Assembly: GCF_000426305.1 (NCBI RefSeq)
Contig: NZ_KE384518.1
Coordinates: 214,935-276,189, forward strand
Origin: Anaerovorax odorimutans DSM 5092
GTDB taxonomy: Bacteria > Bacillota > Clostridia > Peptostreptococcales > Anaerovoracaceae
Direction of reading: 5' to 3'
Length of the DNA stretch: 61,255 bases
Under the pieces are notes generated by a model that was not told the origin of the DNA, did not search any database, and saw only the letters and a program-made list of their open reading frames with translations. The position numbers were made by a program, and so were the translations under genes. Positions 42,957-50,906 of this stretch are shown here, in pieces; positions within the stretch are counted from its first letter, which is position 1, and every line of letters begins with the position of its first letter.

Positions 42957-43085
42957 ATGGATGAAAATATTATGAAAGTCGCATCAATTTCTGATAAAGC
43001 AGTAGAAAGTATAAATAGTCTTCAATCTAAGCTTAAAACTGAAGATGGTAAGGATGTAATTCTAATAGCATATGAAAAGCGTTAA
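42957..43085 (+). CDS. Small 42-residue protein
   Basis: An ATG with GAAAGGAG at ideal distance opens a 42-codon frame: MDENIMKVASISDKAVESIN, then a LKTEDGKDVILIAYEKR end. It is soluble, with alternating helix and strand, and its codon use looks genuine. A strong terminator (43142-43177) follows. The family is not recognised; a small regulatory or adaptor peptide is possible. Confidence 0.6.
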   Translation: MDENIMKVASISDKAVESINSLQSKLKTEDGKDVILIAYEKR

Positions 43086-43141
43086 AAACTATCAATACAA
43101 AGGAAGTTTATTATTAAATATATTATTATAGACATATCTGC

Positions 43142-43177
43142 AAATAAAGGCTATCACACTTGTGTCAGCCTTTATTT
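43142..43177 (+). terminator. Terminator after the 42-residue gene
   Basis: AAATAAAGGCT pairs with AGCCTTTATTT over a 14-nt loop. Confidence 0.8.
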
Positions 43178-43193
43178 TAAGAGTTTATGTAAT

Positions 43194-43210
43194 AATGGTT
43201 CCTAAGATTA
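43194..43210 (-). repeat. Fragment of the structured repeat, reverse orientation
   Basis: AATGGTTCCTAAGATTA is the exact reverse complement of the right arm of the 38184-38533 units (TAATCTTAGGAACCATT). Only 17 bp remain. Confidence 0.6.
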
Positions 43211-43232
43211 TTATTCTATTAGCAAAAATGTC

Positions 43233-43269
43233 TTGACAGTTTAATATTACAATTGTAGTATTAAACTGT
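43233..43269 (+). promoter_or_regulatory. blaI-blaR promoter with 34-bp palindrome
   Basis: TTGACA (43233-43238), 17 bp, TAGTAT (43256-43261). The sequence from 43236 to 43269 is palindromic except for one pair, beginning ACAGTTTAATA and centred on TACAATTGTA. This is the TACAnnTGTA core of BlaI/MecI-type operators. It covers both promoter hexamers, so autorepression is expected. Confidence 0.8.
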
Positions 43270-43293
43270 AATAAAAAATAGGAGTTAATAAAA

Positions 43294-43674
43294 ATGAAAA
43301 GATTACCATCATCACAACTTGAAATTATGCTGGCTATATGGCAATTCGGTAAAGCTATAACACGTAAGGAGCTTCACAAATTATTAGAGGATAAAAATTG
43401 GAAAATTACTACACTTAATACTTTACTCAATAGACTGGTACAAAACGAATTTTTAGAAATAAGCCATCAAGGTAAAGAATATGTTTATTATCCAAGAATT
43501 ATGAAGGAGGATTACCTCTCTTATGAAAGCAAATATATTTTATCTTCCTTGTATGAAAATTCTATGAAAAATTTTTTTGCATCCATGTGCAATGCTCGTG
43601 ATATTTCAACAAATGAACTCTCAGAGCTACAGCAATATCTAGAAAAATTAAAGGGTGGTGATTCTAATGATTAA
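43294..43674 (+). CDS. BlaI/MecI-family transcriptional repressor
   Basis: 126 residues. Winged helix: LPSSQLEIMLAIWQFGKAIT, WKITTLNTLLNRLVQNEFLEI and GKEYVYYPRI. A C-terminal helical dimerisation region (about 75-126) is where partner proteases cleave. The start follows AGGAG. It overlaps the downstream M56 sensor-protease gene by 8 bp. The palindrome over its promoter is the obvious target. Confidence 0.92.
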   Translation: MKRLPSSQLEIMLAIWQFGKAITRKELHKLLEDKNWKITTLNTLLNRLVQNEFLEISHQGKEYVYYPRIMKEDYLSYESKYILSSLYENSMKNFFASMCNARDISTNELSELQQYLEKLKGGDSND

Positions 43675-45241
43675 TTACTTTTTTGAAACAATATTAATAG
43701 GTGGAATAGTATCTATTCTCATAGCATCTGTATATATTCTCACACCCTTATTAGATAAACTTTATCTGAGTACATGGCGTCTTGGAGTATGGAAAATTTG
43801 TATTACTTTTTCAATTTTACCAATAGGCTTAATTATTGGATTTTTACCTTCTTTATGGAATGATGGATCTAATAACTTACATATTGCCACACCAATAAAT
43901 TTATCTCTATCTAATTCTGTAGAAAATAATATTATTAAGGAAAGCTTTATTCAAAATTCTTTTGATATAGGATTTCTGTTTTTTATTATTTGGTTTTTAG
44001 GGGTATGCTCGTTTACTATATATTATATAATCCAATATTATCGTTTTTTAATAAATTTGAAGAATAACTGTATTTTACTCTCTGACGACATTATAAAAAG
44101 TATTCGACTAGATTGTTTACCTGAAAAAGTACAGAAAAAACCATTAAAGATATATCAAAATTCTCTTGTTCTTACTCCTATGATTGTTGGAATAATTAAT
44201 CCTAGAATTATTATTCCTAAAAGAAATTATGATAAAGAAACACTTACTATTATCATTGAGCATGAAACTATTCATTTTTTAAGAAAAGATTTATGGTGGA
44301 AGCTATTATGTATCTTTTCAAAAATTCTCCATTGGTATAACCCGTTAATCTATATTATGTCACACTCTCTTGATCAGGATATTGAACTGTGCTGTGATTT
44401 GCAAGTATTAAAAAATAAAAAAGCAACATACCGCAATGTGTACAGTGATGTTATTCTAAAGGAAATTATATATGCCACACATCAAAGAAACGCAATCTTT
44501 GCATGCATGGGTAATACGGAAAAATCAATGAAAAAGAGGTTTAAAAATATTTTTACCTCAAAAGTAAAAAGAGGTAGAAATTGTATAGTTTTGAGCATTC
44601 TAATTCTTTTCATAATGAGTATCGTTGTATTTTCTGAATCACTTCCTCAAAAGCCTTCTGAAGGCGCAAAGTTTGAAGCTCAAATTGAAAGTCTAATTCA
44701 GCAAAAAGAGCAAATAAATAAAGAAAAAAGAGGCAATTCATCTATGGATTCTTATTATGTACCAAATTATAAAGAGGTAATAGACAAATATACAAATGAT
44801 GACGGTATTGTAGACACAAATGCTGTTTATGAAGAATTAGGTATTCCTTTATCCTCTGGTAAAAATTTTGATATAAGGGAAAAAGAGATTTCCTATGCTT
44901 TATCAGATTCCGGGTACGTAGGATTACATATTCTTATAAATGGCGATATTGGTGCATATTTTAATGAAAAAGGTGCACTCTGGGAATTAAAAAAAGGACA
45001 AGAAATAGTATGGAAATTATGGGCTGACTCAAAATACTATGGAAAAAATTCAGGCTTAATTTGGGGTTATGTTAAAGACGGAGAATATTTTGACATTGAA
45101 ACACTAAAATCTGCCGATTTAAACTCTGAAGAAAAAAAGTTATCCTTTAAGATCCCTGAAGATGGTTCATACTATTTTTATTTACTTTGTACTGGAGATG
45201 GTGTAGTAATAAAAGGACTAGCCCTTTCGTCCATCCATTAA
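43667..45241 (+). CDS. BlaR1/MecR1-like M56 membrane protease with atypical sensor
   Basis: About 524 residues. Membrane helices lie at about 5-30, 35-60 and 100-125. A cytoplasmic gluzincin domain has IIEHETIHFLRKD (HExxH) and the downstream DQDIELCCD third-ligand region. A further helix sits near 305-325. The C-terminal about 190 residues are an extracellular domain, but not the penicillin-binding domain of BlaR1: no SxxK or KTG is seen. It instead has beta-rich sequence, DSGYVGLHILINGDIGAYF and DGSYYFYLLCTGDGVVI. It presumably senses another envelope signal and cleaves the repressor. The ATG at 43667 follows AAGGGTGG. Confidence 0.88.
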   Translation: MINYFFETILIGGIVSILIASVYILTPLLDKLYLSTWRLGVWKICITFSILPIGLIIGFLPSLWNDGSNNLHIATPINLSLSNSVENNIIKESFIQNSFDIGFLFFIIWFLGVCSFTIYYIIQYYRFLINLKNNCILLSDDIIKSIRLDCLPEKVQKKPLKIYQNSLVLTPMIVGIINPRIIIPKRNYDKETLTIIIEHETIHFLRKDLWWKLLCIFSKILHWYNPLIYIMSHSLDQDIELCCDLQVLKNKKATYRNVYSDVILKEIIYATHQRNAIFACMGNTEKSMKKRFKNIFTSKVKRGRNCIVLSILILFIMSIVVFSESLPQKPSEGAKFEAQIESLIQQKEQINKEKRGNSSMDSYYVPNYKEVIDKYTNDDGIVDTNAVYEELGIPLSSGKNFDIREKEISYALSDSGYVGLHILINGDIGAYFNEKGALWELKKGQEIVWKLWADSKYYGKNSGLIWGYVKDGEYFDIETLKSADLNSEEKKLSFKIPEDGSYYFYLLCTGDGVVIKGLALSSIH

Positions 45242-45260
45242 TGATATTTGAAGTTTTTAG

Positions 45261-45290
45261 GAGACTGTTTTATACAACAGCCTCTTTTTT
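45261..45290 (+). terminator. Terminator after the blaR-like gene
   Basis: GAGACTGTT and AACAGCCTC with a TTTTTT tail. Confidence 0.75.
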
Positions 45291-45308
45291 TATAAAGGGA
45301 AAAAACGA

Positions 45309-45416
45309 TTAAGAAAACGAATCCAGATGAACTGTGTTATCGTTATTCATCAATTTTGCAGCAATGTTGATTTCAGACACAATTTTCTCAATTATTACTT
45401 TGTCTCTATGATTCAT
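45309..45416 (-). pseudogene. Truncated HepT-like HEPN toxin gene
   Basis: An ATG at 45416, overlapping the end of the MNT gene by 11 bp, encodes MNHRDKVIIEKIVSEINIAA and then stops after 35 codons. The beginning matches the first helix of HepT-type HEPN proteins, which normally run to about 110-140 residues with an RX4-6H catalytic motif, absent here. I infer loss of the toxin, leaving the nucleotidyltransferase alone. Confidence 0.6.
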
Positions 45417-45693
45417 ATATAGGCACAACCTTCCCAATTTCTAATATAGATTGCTTACTAATAGGAAGTGTCACAATATCTATTTCCGTCTTTAACTTTT
45501 CCTCTAAAGATAGTTTCAATCCAGAAAGTATAATCAAAGATGTAAATGGTGACATGAATTCTACTAATAAATCAATATCACTATTTTCATTATTTCTTTC
45601 GTCTGCATATGATCCAAATAACTCTATCCTCTTAACTGGAAATTGCGGCGCCACTGCTTCTACAGATTTTTTTATGTCATTAATAGTTATCAT
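45406..45693 (-). CDS. MNT-type nucleotidyltransferase antitoxin
   Basis: 95 residues. It is a minimal nucleotidyltransferase, ELFGSYADERNNENSDIDLLVEF, with GSxAx and DxD catalytic residues intact. The C-terminal segment LEEKLKTEIDIVTL ends the fold. MntA antitoxins AMPylate the HepT toxin's tyrosine to block its RNase. The start has GGTGTG as possible site. It is followed with an 11-bp overlap by a 35-codon HEPN remnant, so the pair is probably no longer functional as a toxin system. Confidence 0.85.
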   Translation of the reverse strand: MITINDIKKSVEAVAPQFPVKRIELFGSYADERNNENSDIDLLVEFMSPFTSLIILSGLKLSLEEKLKTEIDIVTLPISKQSILEIGKVVPIYES

Positions 45694-45928
45694 ATTTCAC
45701 ACCTCCATTCTTATATTTCTATTATATACAGCTTAAAGTTTAGACGTCAATGGTTTGAATTACAATTATTAAAGGCTATTTTATACATATACTCGTTCTT
45801 TGTTTTTTCATCTCACCTTTAACATGCCTATTCAATAGGACAAAAATTAATATGTCTATCAAACTCCCGTTGATTTAATTTTAATAGAATAGGGGAAAAC
45901 TCTTTCTGTTTTATATATTTTCATATAA

Positions 45929-46291
45929 TCATCTAAATGCGAGGTTTGCAAAGATTCCTACAAGTGTCCATGAAAGATATGAAAACTGCATTAGATAATT
46001 TCCTATTCCATAAGGCAATGAAGCTATGGGAATTAATGGGTAAAAAAAGAATTGTGCTCCGATAACAGCAAAAACAACAACAGGGATAAAATAAACCCAT
46101 TTATTATTCCCCTTCGTAAATCTTGGATTAATCATAGTTCCTACACATATTCCAACTAAAAAATAAACTATATATAATACTAAGTATACGTATGATCCTG
46201 CACCCACAAGCTGTGCATTCAGCCAAGCCCCTATTATCATAAGTATTAATATAAGCAGCACTCTGCCGCATATTTTTAGCGTTGCTTCCAT
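45929..46291 (-). CDS. Small four-helix membrane protein
   Basis: 120 residues, with hydrophobic helices at about 8-30, 35-55, 68-88 and 93-117. No catalytic or transport motif is recognised. The basic loop (NPRFTKGNNK) between helices 2 and 3 suggests orientation only. It is monocistronic and its family is unknown to me. Confidence 0.7.
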   Translation of the reverse strand: MEATLKICGRVLLILILMIIGAWLNAQLVGAGSYVYLVLYIVYFLVGICVGTMINPRFTKGNNKWVYFIPVVVFAVIGAQFFFYPLIPIASLPYGIGNYLMQFSYLSWTLVGIFANLAFR

Positions 46292-46555
46292 AGACTTTCT
46301 CCTTATTTACTTATTTTTTAGTTATTATAAAAAACCTCTTTTAAGGCTCTTTTATCTCTTTTAATTCTTATTGCTTCGTAATTATTATGTTTAATTATAC
46401 CAGATTTCTTACTATTTTTATATAAGAATTGTTTTTTCCAATATAAGAATGATATAATAATATAAGTTATTTATTAATTAAACTTATTACTATTTTAAGT
46501 TATCATAATAGTAATTTTATAATATACAAATGAAAATAATTTAGGAGTGTAAAAT

Positions 46556-47746
46556 ATGATTTCAAAAAAAATGGTTAGCTACGTAGAAAGCAGCTCAATA
46601 ATAAGGGCTATGTTTGAAGAAGGAAAACGTTTATCTGATATACACGGAGCTGAAAATGTATATGATTTCAGCCTTGGAAATCCAAATACACAGCCTCCTC
46701 AAGCGGTAAAAGAAGCAATTCTTGATATTTTAAACAGTGAATCTCCTACCTTTGTACACGGTTATATGAATAACTCAGGTTATGAGGACGTTAGAGATTC
46801 CATTGCTAAATCTATTAACAATAAATTTAATACTGATTTTAATGAAAAAAATATTATCATGACTGTAGGTGCTGCCGGAGGTATAAATGTAATTCTAAAA
46901 ACCCTCTTAGACCCAGGTGATGAAGTAATAGCCTTTGCACCCTTCTTTGGGGAATATAGAAGTTATACTTCAAATTTTGATGGTAATTTAATAGTAGTCT
47001 CTCCAAATACAAAAGATTTTCAGCCAAATTTAGAAGAGTTTAAAAACAAAATAACTGCAAAAACAAAAGCTGTTATAATTAATTCACCAAATAACCCTAC
47101 AGGAGTTATATACTCAGAAAAAACAATTATAGATATGGCAAACATTTTAAGAGAAAAACAGCTTGAATTTGGTGCAGATATTTATATTATTGCTGACGAA
47201 CCATACAGAGAACTTGCTTATGATGGAATAAATGTGCCATATGTAACAAAATATTACGATAACACTATTGTGGGGTATTCTTACAGTAAATCTCTTTCTC
47301 TACCAGGAGAAAGAATCGGATATTTAGTTATTCCAAATAAAGTTGCTGATTTTGAAAATGTAGTTTCTGCTGCTAATGTGGCAAATCGTATCCTAGGGTT
47401 TGTAAATGCACCTTCACTTATACAGCGTGCGGTTGCAAAATGTGTAGATGCCGAAGTAGACATAGACTCTTATAATAAAAACAGAGAAGCTTTATATAAC
47501 GGATTAGTATCTTTAGGTTATGAATGTATAAAACCTGAGGGAGCATTTTACCTTTTCTTAAAATCTCCTGTGGAAGATGATAAGTTATTTTGTGAAATGG
47601 CAAAAAAATATAATATTCTCATGGTACCCGGTACTTCTTTTGCTTGCCCCGGTTATGTAAGAATAGCTTATTGTGTAGCATATGATACTATTATAAATTC
47701 TCTACCAAACTTTAAAGAATTAATATCTGAGGTTAAAGATAAATAA
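46556..47746 (+). CDS. Class I/II pyridoxal-phosphate aminotransferase
   Basis: 396 residues, fold-type I. GNPNTQPPQAVKEAI near the N-terminus, NSPNNPTGVIYS with the PLP-carboxylate Asn, IADEPYRELAYDG with the PLP-ring Asp, and YSKSLSLPGERIGYLV with the Schiff-base Lys. FKE and an arginine in RIAYC near the C-terminus bind the substrate carboxylate. Similar clostridial enzymes are annotated as aspartate or aromatic aminotransferases; the substrate is not settled by these motifs. It is a single gene with its own terminator. Confidence 0.93.
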   Translation: MISKKMVSYVESSSIIRAMFEEGKRLSDIHGAENVYDFSLGNPNTQPPQAVKEAILDILNSESPTFVHGYMNNSGYEDVRDSIAKSINNKFNTDFNEKNIIMTVGAAGGINVILKTLLDPGDEVIAFAPFFGEYRSYTSNFDGNLIVVSPNTKDFQPNLEEFKNKITAKTKAVIINSPNNPTGVIYSEKTIIDMANILREKQLEFGADIYIIADEPYRELAYDGINVPYVTKYYDNTIVGYSYSKSLSLPGERIGYLVIPNKVADFENVVSAANVANRILGFVNAPSLIQRAVAKCVDAEVDIDSYNKNREALYNGLVSLGYECIKPEGAFYLFLKSPVEDDKLFCEMAKKYNILMVPGTSFACPGYVRIAYCVAYDTIINSLPNFKELISEVKDK

Positions 47747-47770
47747 TCATTAAAATAATGTTTAGCATTT

Positions 47771-47800
47771 AAAAGAGACTGCTTTTAAACAGTCTCTTTT
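47771..47800. terminator. Bidirectional terminator, aminotransferase/kamA
   Basis: AAAAGAGACTG and CAGTCTCTTTT pair perfectly, with T/A runs on both sides. Confidence 0.88.
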
Positions 47801-47818
47801 ATTATATTTTTAATAAGT

Positions 47819-49102
47819 CTATTCACTTTCATTACCATTTCTTATATTCCTTCTAAGCCCTGATGGTTCTAAAGATATTTTCTCATTATTTACAAGCCTT
47901 GAAATGCCTACGGGTTCTATGTCTTTTTTACCCGAACAAACTTCACAAGTACACTCCGATGAATAATCTTCCGGCTCATTATATGTTGTTATTACTCCTT
48001 CGAAATTTCTTAAAATCACTTTATTCTCGGCACTCGAAATAACATAATTTGGCATAACGGGAATTTTTCCTCCTCCGCCAGGTGCATCTATTACAAAAGT
48101 AGGAACTGCAAAACCTGATGTATGTCCTCTCAGCCCTTCTATTATCTCTATACCTTTTGAAACTTTAGTCCTGAAATGTTTTATACCCATTGAAAGATCG
48201 CACTGATAAATATAATACGGTCTAACTCTTATCTTTACAAGTTCATGCATTAATTTTTTCATAACATGAACACAATCATTAATGCCTCTTAGAAGAACAG
48301 TTTGATTTCCTAAAGGAATTCCGGCATTAGCAAGCATTTCACATGCTTTTTTTGATTCAAAAGTGATCTCATTAGGATGATTGAAATGTGTATTTAACCA
48401 TATAGGATGATACTTTTTTAACATGGAGACAAGTTTTGGGGTAATCCTTTGGGGCATAACAACGGGCACTCTGCTTCCTAATCTTATTATCTCAACATGT
48501 TTTATGGCTCTTAATCTTTTAATTATCTTTTCAAGTTTCTCATCAGAGATTAAAAGTGCATCTCCTCCTGATATAAGAACATCTCGGATTTCAGGAGTTT
48601 TGGCTATATATTTTATAGCCTTATCAATTTGCTCCATAGGAAGTGAATTGTCACTTTGACCTGCAAATCTCCTTCTAGTACAGTGCCTGCAATACATTGC
48701 ACATTGATCTGTAACTAAAAGAAGAACTCTGTCAGGGTATCTATGTGTAAGTCCTGGAACCGGTGAATCTGCTTCTTCATGTAAAGGATCTTCAATATCA
48801 AAGCTATCTCTCATAATTTCTAAGGAACTTGGTATCGCTTGTTTTCTTATAGGATCATTTGGATCTTCAGGATTTATAAGAGAAAGATAATATGGTGTTA
48901 TTGCCATTCGTAATGTGTTAAGGCATTTTTTTATTCCACTCTCTTCTTCTGGGGTAAGATCTATATGTTTTTTTAAATCTTCAACAGTTTCTATTCTGTT
49001 TTGCATTTGCCACGACCAACTATTCCAATCTTCTGGATCAATATTTTTAAAAAAATTATTATTAATTAAATCTATTTTTTTTAAGTTTAATTGAGTACTC
49101 AT
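47819..49102 (-). CDS. ablA: Lysine 2,3-aminomutase (AblA/KamA)
   Basis: 427 residues. It is a radical-SAM, PLP-dependent enzyme that moves the alpha-amino group of L-lysine to C3, giving L-beta-lysine. The SAM cluster motif CxxxCxxC is C134, C138 and C141 in QCAMYCRHCTRR. DVLISGGDALL is the SAM-binding GGD region, and DAPGGGGKIPV holds the PLP lysine. Cysteines near the end (CTCEVC) match the zinc site of clostridial enzymes. It follows ablB by 48 bp, so the product is presumably acetyl-beta-lysine, a compatible solute, rather than a step in lysine fermentation. Confidence 0.96.
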   Translation of the reverse strand: MSTQLNLKKIDLINNNFFKNIDPEDWNSWSWQMQNRIETVEDLKKHIDLTPEEESGIKKCLNTLRMAITPYYLSLINPEDPNDPIRKQAIPSSLEIMRDSFDIEDPLHEEADSPVPGLTHRYPDRVLLLVTDQCAMYCRHCTRRRFAGQSDNSLPMEQIDKAIKYIAKTPEIRDVLISGGDALLISDEKLEKIIKRLRAIKHVEIIRLGSRVPVVMPQRITPKLVSMLKKYHPIWLNTHFNHPNEITFESKKACEMLANAGIPLGNQTVLLRGINDCVHVMKKLMHELVKIRVRPYYIYQCDLSMGIKHFRTKVSKGIEIIEGLRGHTSGFAVPTFVIDAPGGGGKIPVMPNYVISSAENKVILRNFEGVITTYNEPEDYSSECTCEVCSGKKDIEPVGISRLVNNEKISLEPSGLRRNIRNGNESE

Positions 49103-49150
49103 AAAACCTCCTATTCAGTTTTTATTTAAAAATTAACTTATTCTATAAAT

Positions 49151-49987
49151 TTATAAAGCTTTAAACCAAACACTCATATCTTCAATTTTCCCGCCTATTT
49201 GGGTATTACTTTTAAGTCTTCCCGCATAAGTATATCCGCCTTTTGCAAAAGTAATAGTCATTCCGTAGGATGCTGAGCGAGCAATTGTATATGCTGTTTT
49301 TATATTGATTTTTTTCATTTCTTTTTCCATATTACTTAGTAAAAAATTTGCAAAATTATAGCCTCTATACTCCGGTAATACTGCAAAATCTGTCATTTCA
49401 ACATTTTCATCTTTTAAACTCATCTCACATGAGGAAAGAGCCAGCAATTTATTTCCTCTAAAGATACCATAATATATAACATTGGTTTTCATCGTTTCTA
49501 TGATATATTCCGGTTCTGTTATAGGGAAAGGATAGGAATCGAACACTTTAGAATATAATTCAGCCATTTTGTTAACATCTGAAAGATTTGCTTTTCTAAA
49601 CGAAAATTCTTCAGAAAAATGGTATTTATTTATATCAAATATTTCTTTTGATTCAGCAATATCTAAAACTTTTTTGTTTAATTCTTTATCTACTTCACTT
49701 TGCCTTTTTTTGTCCATGTATTTTGCCATAAACAAGCAATCTTCTTTTCCCTTAAAATAACCCAAAACCTCAGCTTCTTTAGCATATCCATCTTTTATAA
49801 AATCCTCTGATACGGATTTTGGAACTTTTGCAATTATTTTTGTATATCCATGTTTATCTGCCATTAAATCAAGTTTTATTAAAATATCAGGCATATCTTC
49901 TTTTGCAAGATGCATAAGATAGATTCTATTATTTTCAGATCCATATTGTATTTCAGAATTGTCTATATTAGTTATACTATCGTACAT
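49151..49987 (-). CDS. ablB: Beta-lysine N6-acetyltransferase AblB
   Basis: 278 residues. It acetylates beta-lysine to N-epsilon-acetyl-beta-lysine, an osmolyte first known in methanogens. The first half (about 1-135) has the AblB-specific N-terminal region with DKHGYTKIIAKVPKSVSEDF and EVLGYFKGKEDCLFMAKY. The second half is a GNAT domain with FAVLPEYRGYNFANFLLSNM (acetyl-CoA loop) and AYTIARSASYGMTITFAKGGYTYAGRL. First gene of the ablB-ablA operon; its promoter is enclosed by a perfect dyad next to the BusR-like gene. Confidence 0.93.
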   Translation of the reverse strand: MYDSITNIDNSEIQYGSENNRIYLMHLAKEDMPDILIKLDLMADKHGYTKIIAKVPKSVSEDFIKDGYAKEAEVLGYFKGKEDCLFMAKYMDKKRQSEVDKELNKKVLDIAESKEIFDINKYHFSEEFSFRKANLSDVNKMAELYSKVFDSYPFPITEPEYIIETMKTNVIYYGIFRGNKLLALSSCEMSLKDENVEMTDFAVLPEYRGYNFANFLLSNMEKEMKKINIKTAYTIARSASYGMTITFAKGGYTYAGRLKSNTQIGGKIEDMSVWFKAL

Positions 49988-50015
49988 AATTTCCCCCTTT
50001 TGTAAATATTCTTCA

Positions 50016-50057
50016 ATCTGACAACTTTATTATATCATAAAAGTTGTCAGATGTAAA
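50016..50057 (-). promoter_or_regulatory. ablBA promoter bracketed by a perfect 13-bp dyad
   Basis: Leftward: TTTACA (50057-50052), 17 bp, TATAAT (50034-50029). The arms ATCTGACAACTTT (50016-50028) and AAAGTTGTCAGAT (50040-50052) are perfect inverted repeats separated by 11 bp. One arm lies in the promoter spacer and the other next to -10. A GACA...TGTC type operator is what I recall for BusR; that repressor is encoded just across the gap. Confidence 0.78.
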
Positions 50058-50147
50058 ATTTTTATGATATTAATTTTAAATTAAGCCTTACGTATTTTTA
50101 ATTAATATTCTCAAATATACTTTTATATATGTTCTGGCTTACATATC

Positions 50148-50175
50148 TTGACAGTACATGCTTTTATGATAAAAT
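50148..50175 (+). promoter_or_regulatory. Promoter of the BusR-like gene
   Basis: TTGACA (50148-50153), 16 bp, TAAAAT (50170-50175). Confidence 0.6.
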
Positions 50176-50210
50176 GAGATTAATATTGTAATATGAAAGA
50201 GGGATAATTG

Positions 50211-50852
50211 TTGAGTACAATAAAGAACAAGACACCGAGGTATATCAAAATTGCACTTGATATAGCAAGAAGAATCGATAATCTTGAATTTAAAGAAGGT
50301 GCAAAGCTAAGAGGAAGATCCACTTTGGCAAGTGAATATAATGTATCACCGGAAACAATAAGAAGATCTGCTTCGCTTCTTGAAGACATGGGTGTTGTTA
50401 TAATAACCCAAAAAAGCGGCATATTTATTAAATCTATTAAAAAAGCTAGAATTTTTTTAGAAAAATTTAATGAAAAAAATAATCTTGATGAAACAAGAAA
50501 TGCTATAAAGCAATTACGAATTGAAAAAGAAAATATTGAAAAAAAAATAGATGAGAACATAGATACTTTACTTGAATATTTTATGCAGCAAAAAAAAATA
50601 AATCTTGGATCAAGTTATGAAATACCAGTACCTATACAAAGTAATATAATTAAAAAAACTATAAACGAACTTCAATTTTGGCATAATACAGGGGCAACTA
50701 TAACAGCTATTAAAAGAGATTATGAGCTCTTTATTTCACCTGGGCCTTATTTTGAATTTATAGAAGGAGATATAATTTGTTTTATATGTACAGCAGAAAA
50801 TTATTATAAAGTAGAAGATTTCGTAAATAAAAAAGCTGAAATATTAAGCTGA
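50211..50852 (+). CDS. GntR-RCK_C regulator (BusR-like)
   Basis: About 213 residues. The GntR winged helix (about 10-75) has PRYIKIALDIARRIDNLEF and LASEYNVSPETIRRSASLLEDMGVV. A long coiled coil (about 90-130) leads to a C-terminal RCK_C/TrkA-C domain: TINELQFWHNTGATITAIKR, ELFISPGPYFEFIEGDIICFI. This three-part layout is that of BusR, which represses betaine uptake and binds c-di-AMP through RCK_C. TTG at 50211 is preferred to TTG at 50208 by spacing from AAAGAGGG. It is divergent from ablBA, suggesting osmotic control by c-di-AMP. Confidence 0.88.
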   Translation: MSTIKNKTPRYIKIALDIARRIDNLEFKEGAKLRGRSTLASEYNVSPETIRRSASLLEDMGVVIITQKSGIFIKSIKKARIFLEKFNEKNNLDETRNAIKQLRIEKENIEKKIDENIDTLLEYFMQQKKINLGSSYEIPVPIQSNIIKKTINELQFWHNTGATITAIKRDYELFISPGPYFEFIEGDIICFICTAENYYKVEDFVNKKAEILS

Positions 50853-50860
50853 TATTTAAT

Positions 50861-50890
50861 AAACCGGCAATTAATGCCGGTTTTATTTTT
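50861..50890 (+). terminator. Terminator after the BusR-like gene
   Basis: AAACCGGCA and TGCCGGTTTT stem with a TTTATTTTT tail. Confidence 0.88.
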
Positions 50891-50906
50891 TATTTAATAA
50901 TTTCAT

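Noticed and set aside
47819-49102. Lysine-fermentation role for the aminomutase
   Set aside because: None of the other fermentation genes (kamD/E, kdd, kce) is adjacent; ablB and the BusR-like gene point to osmolyte synthesis.
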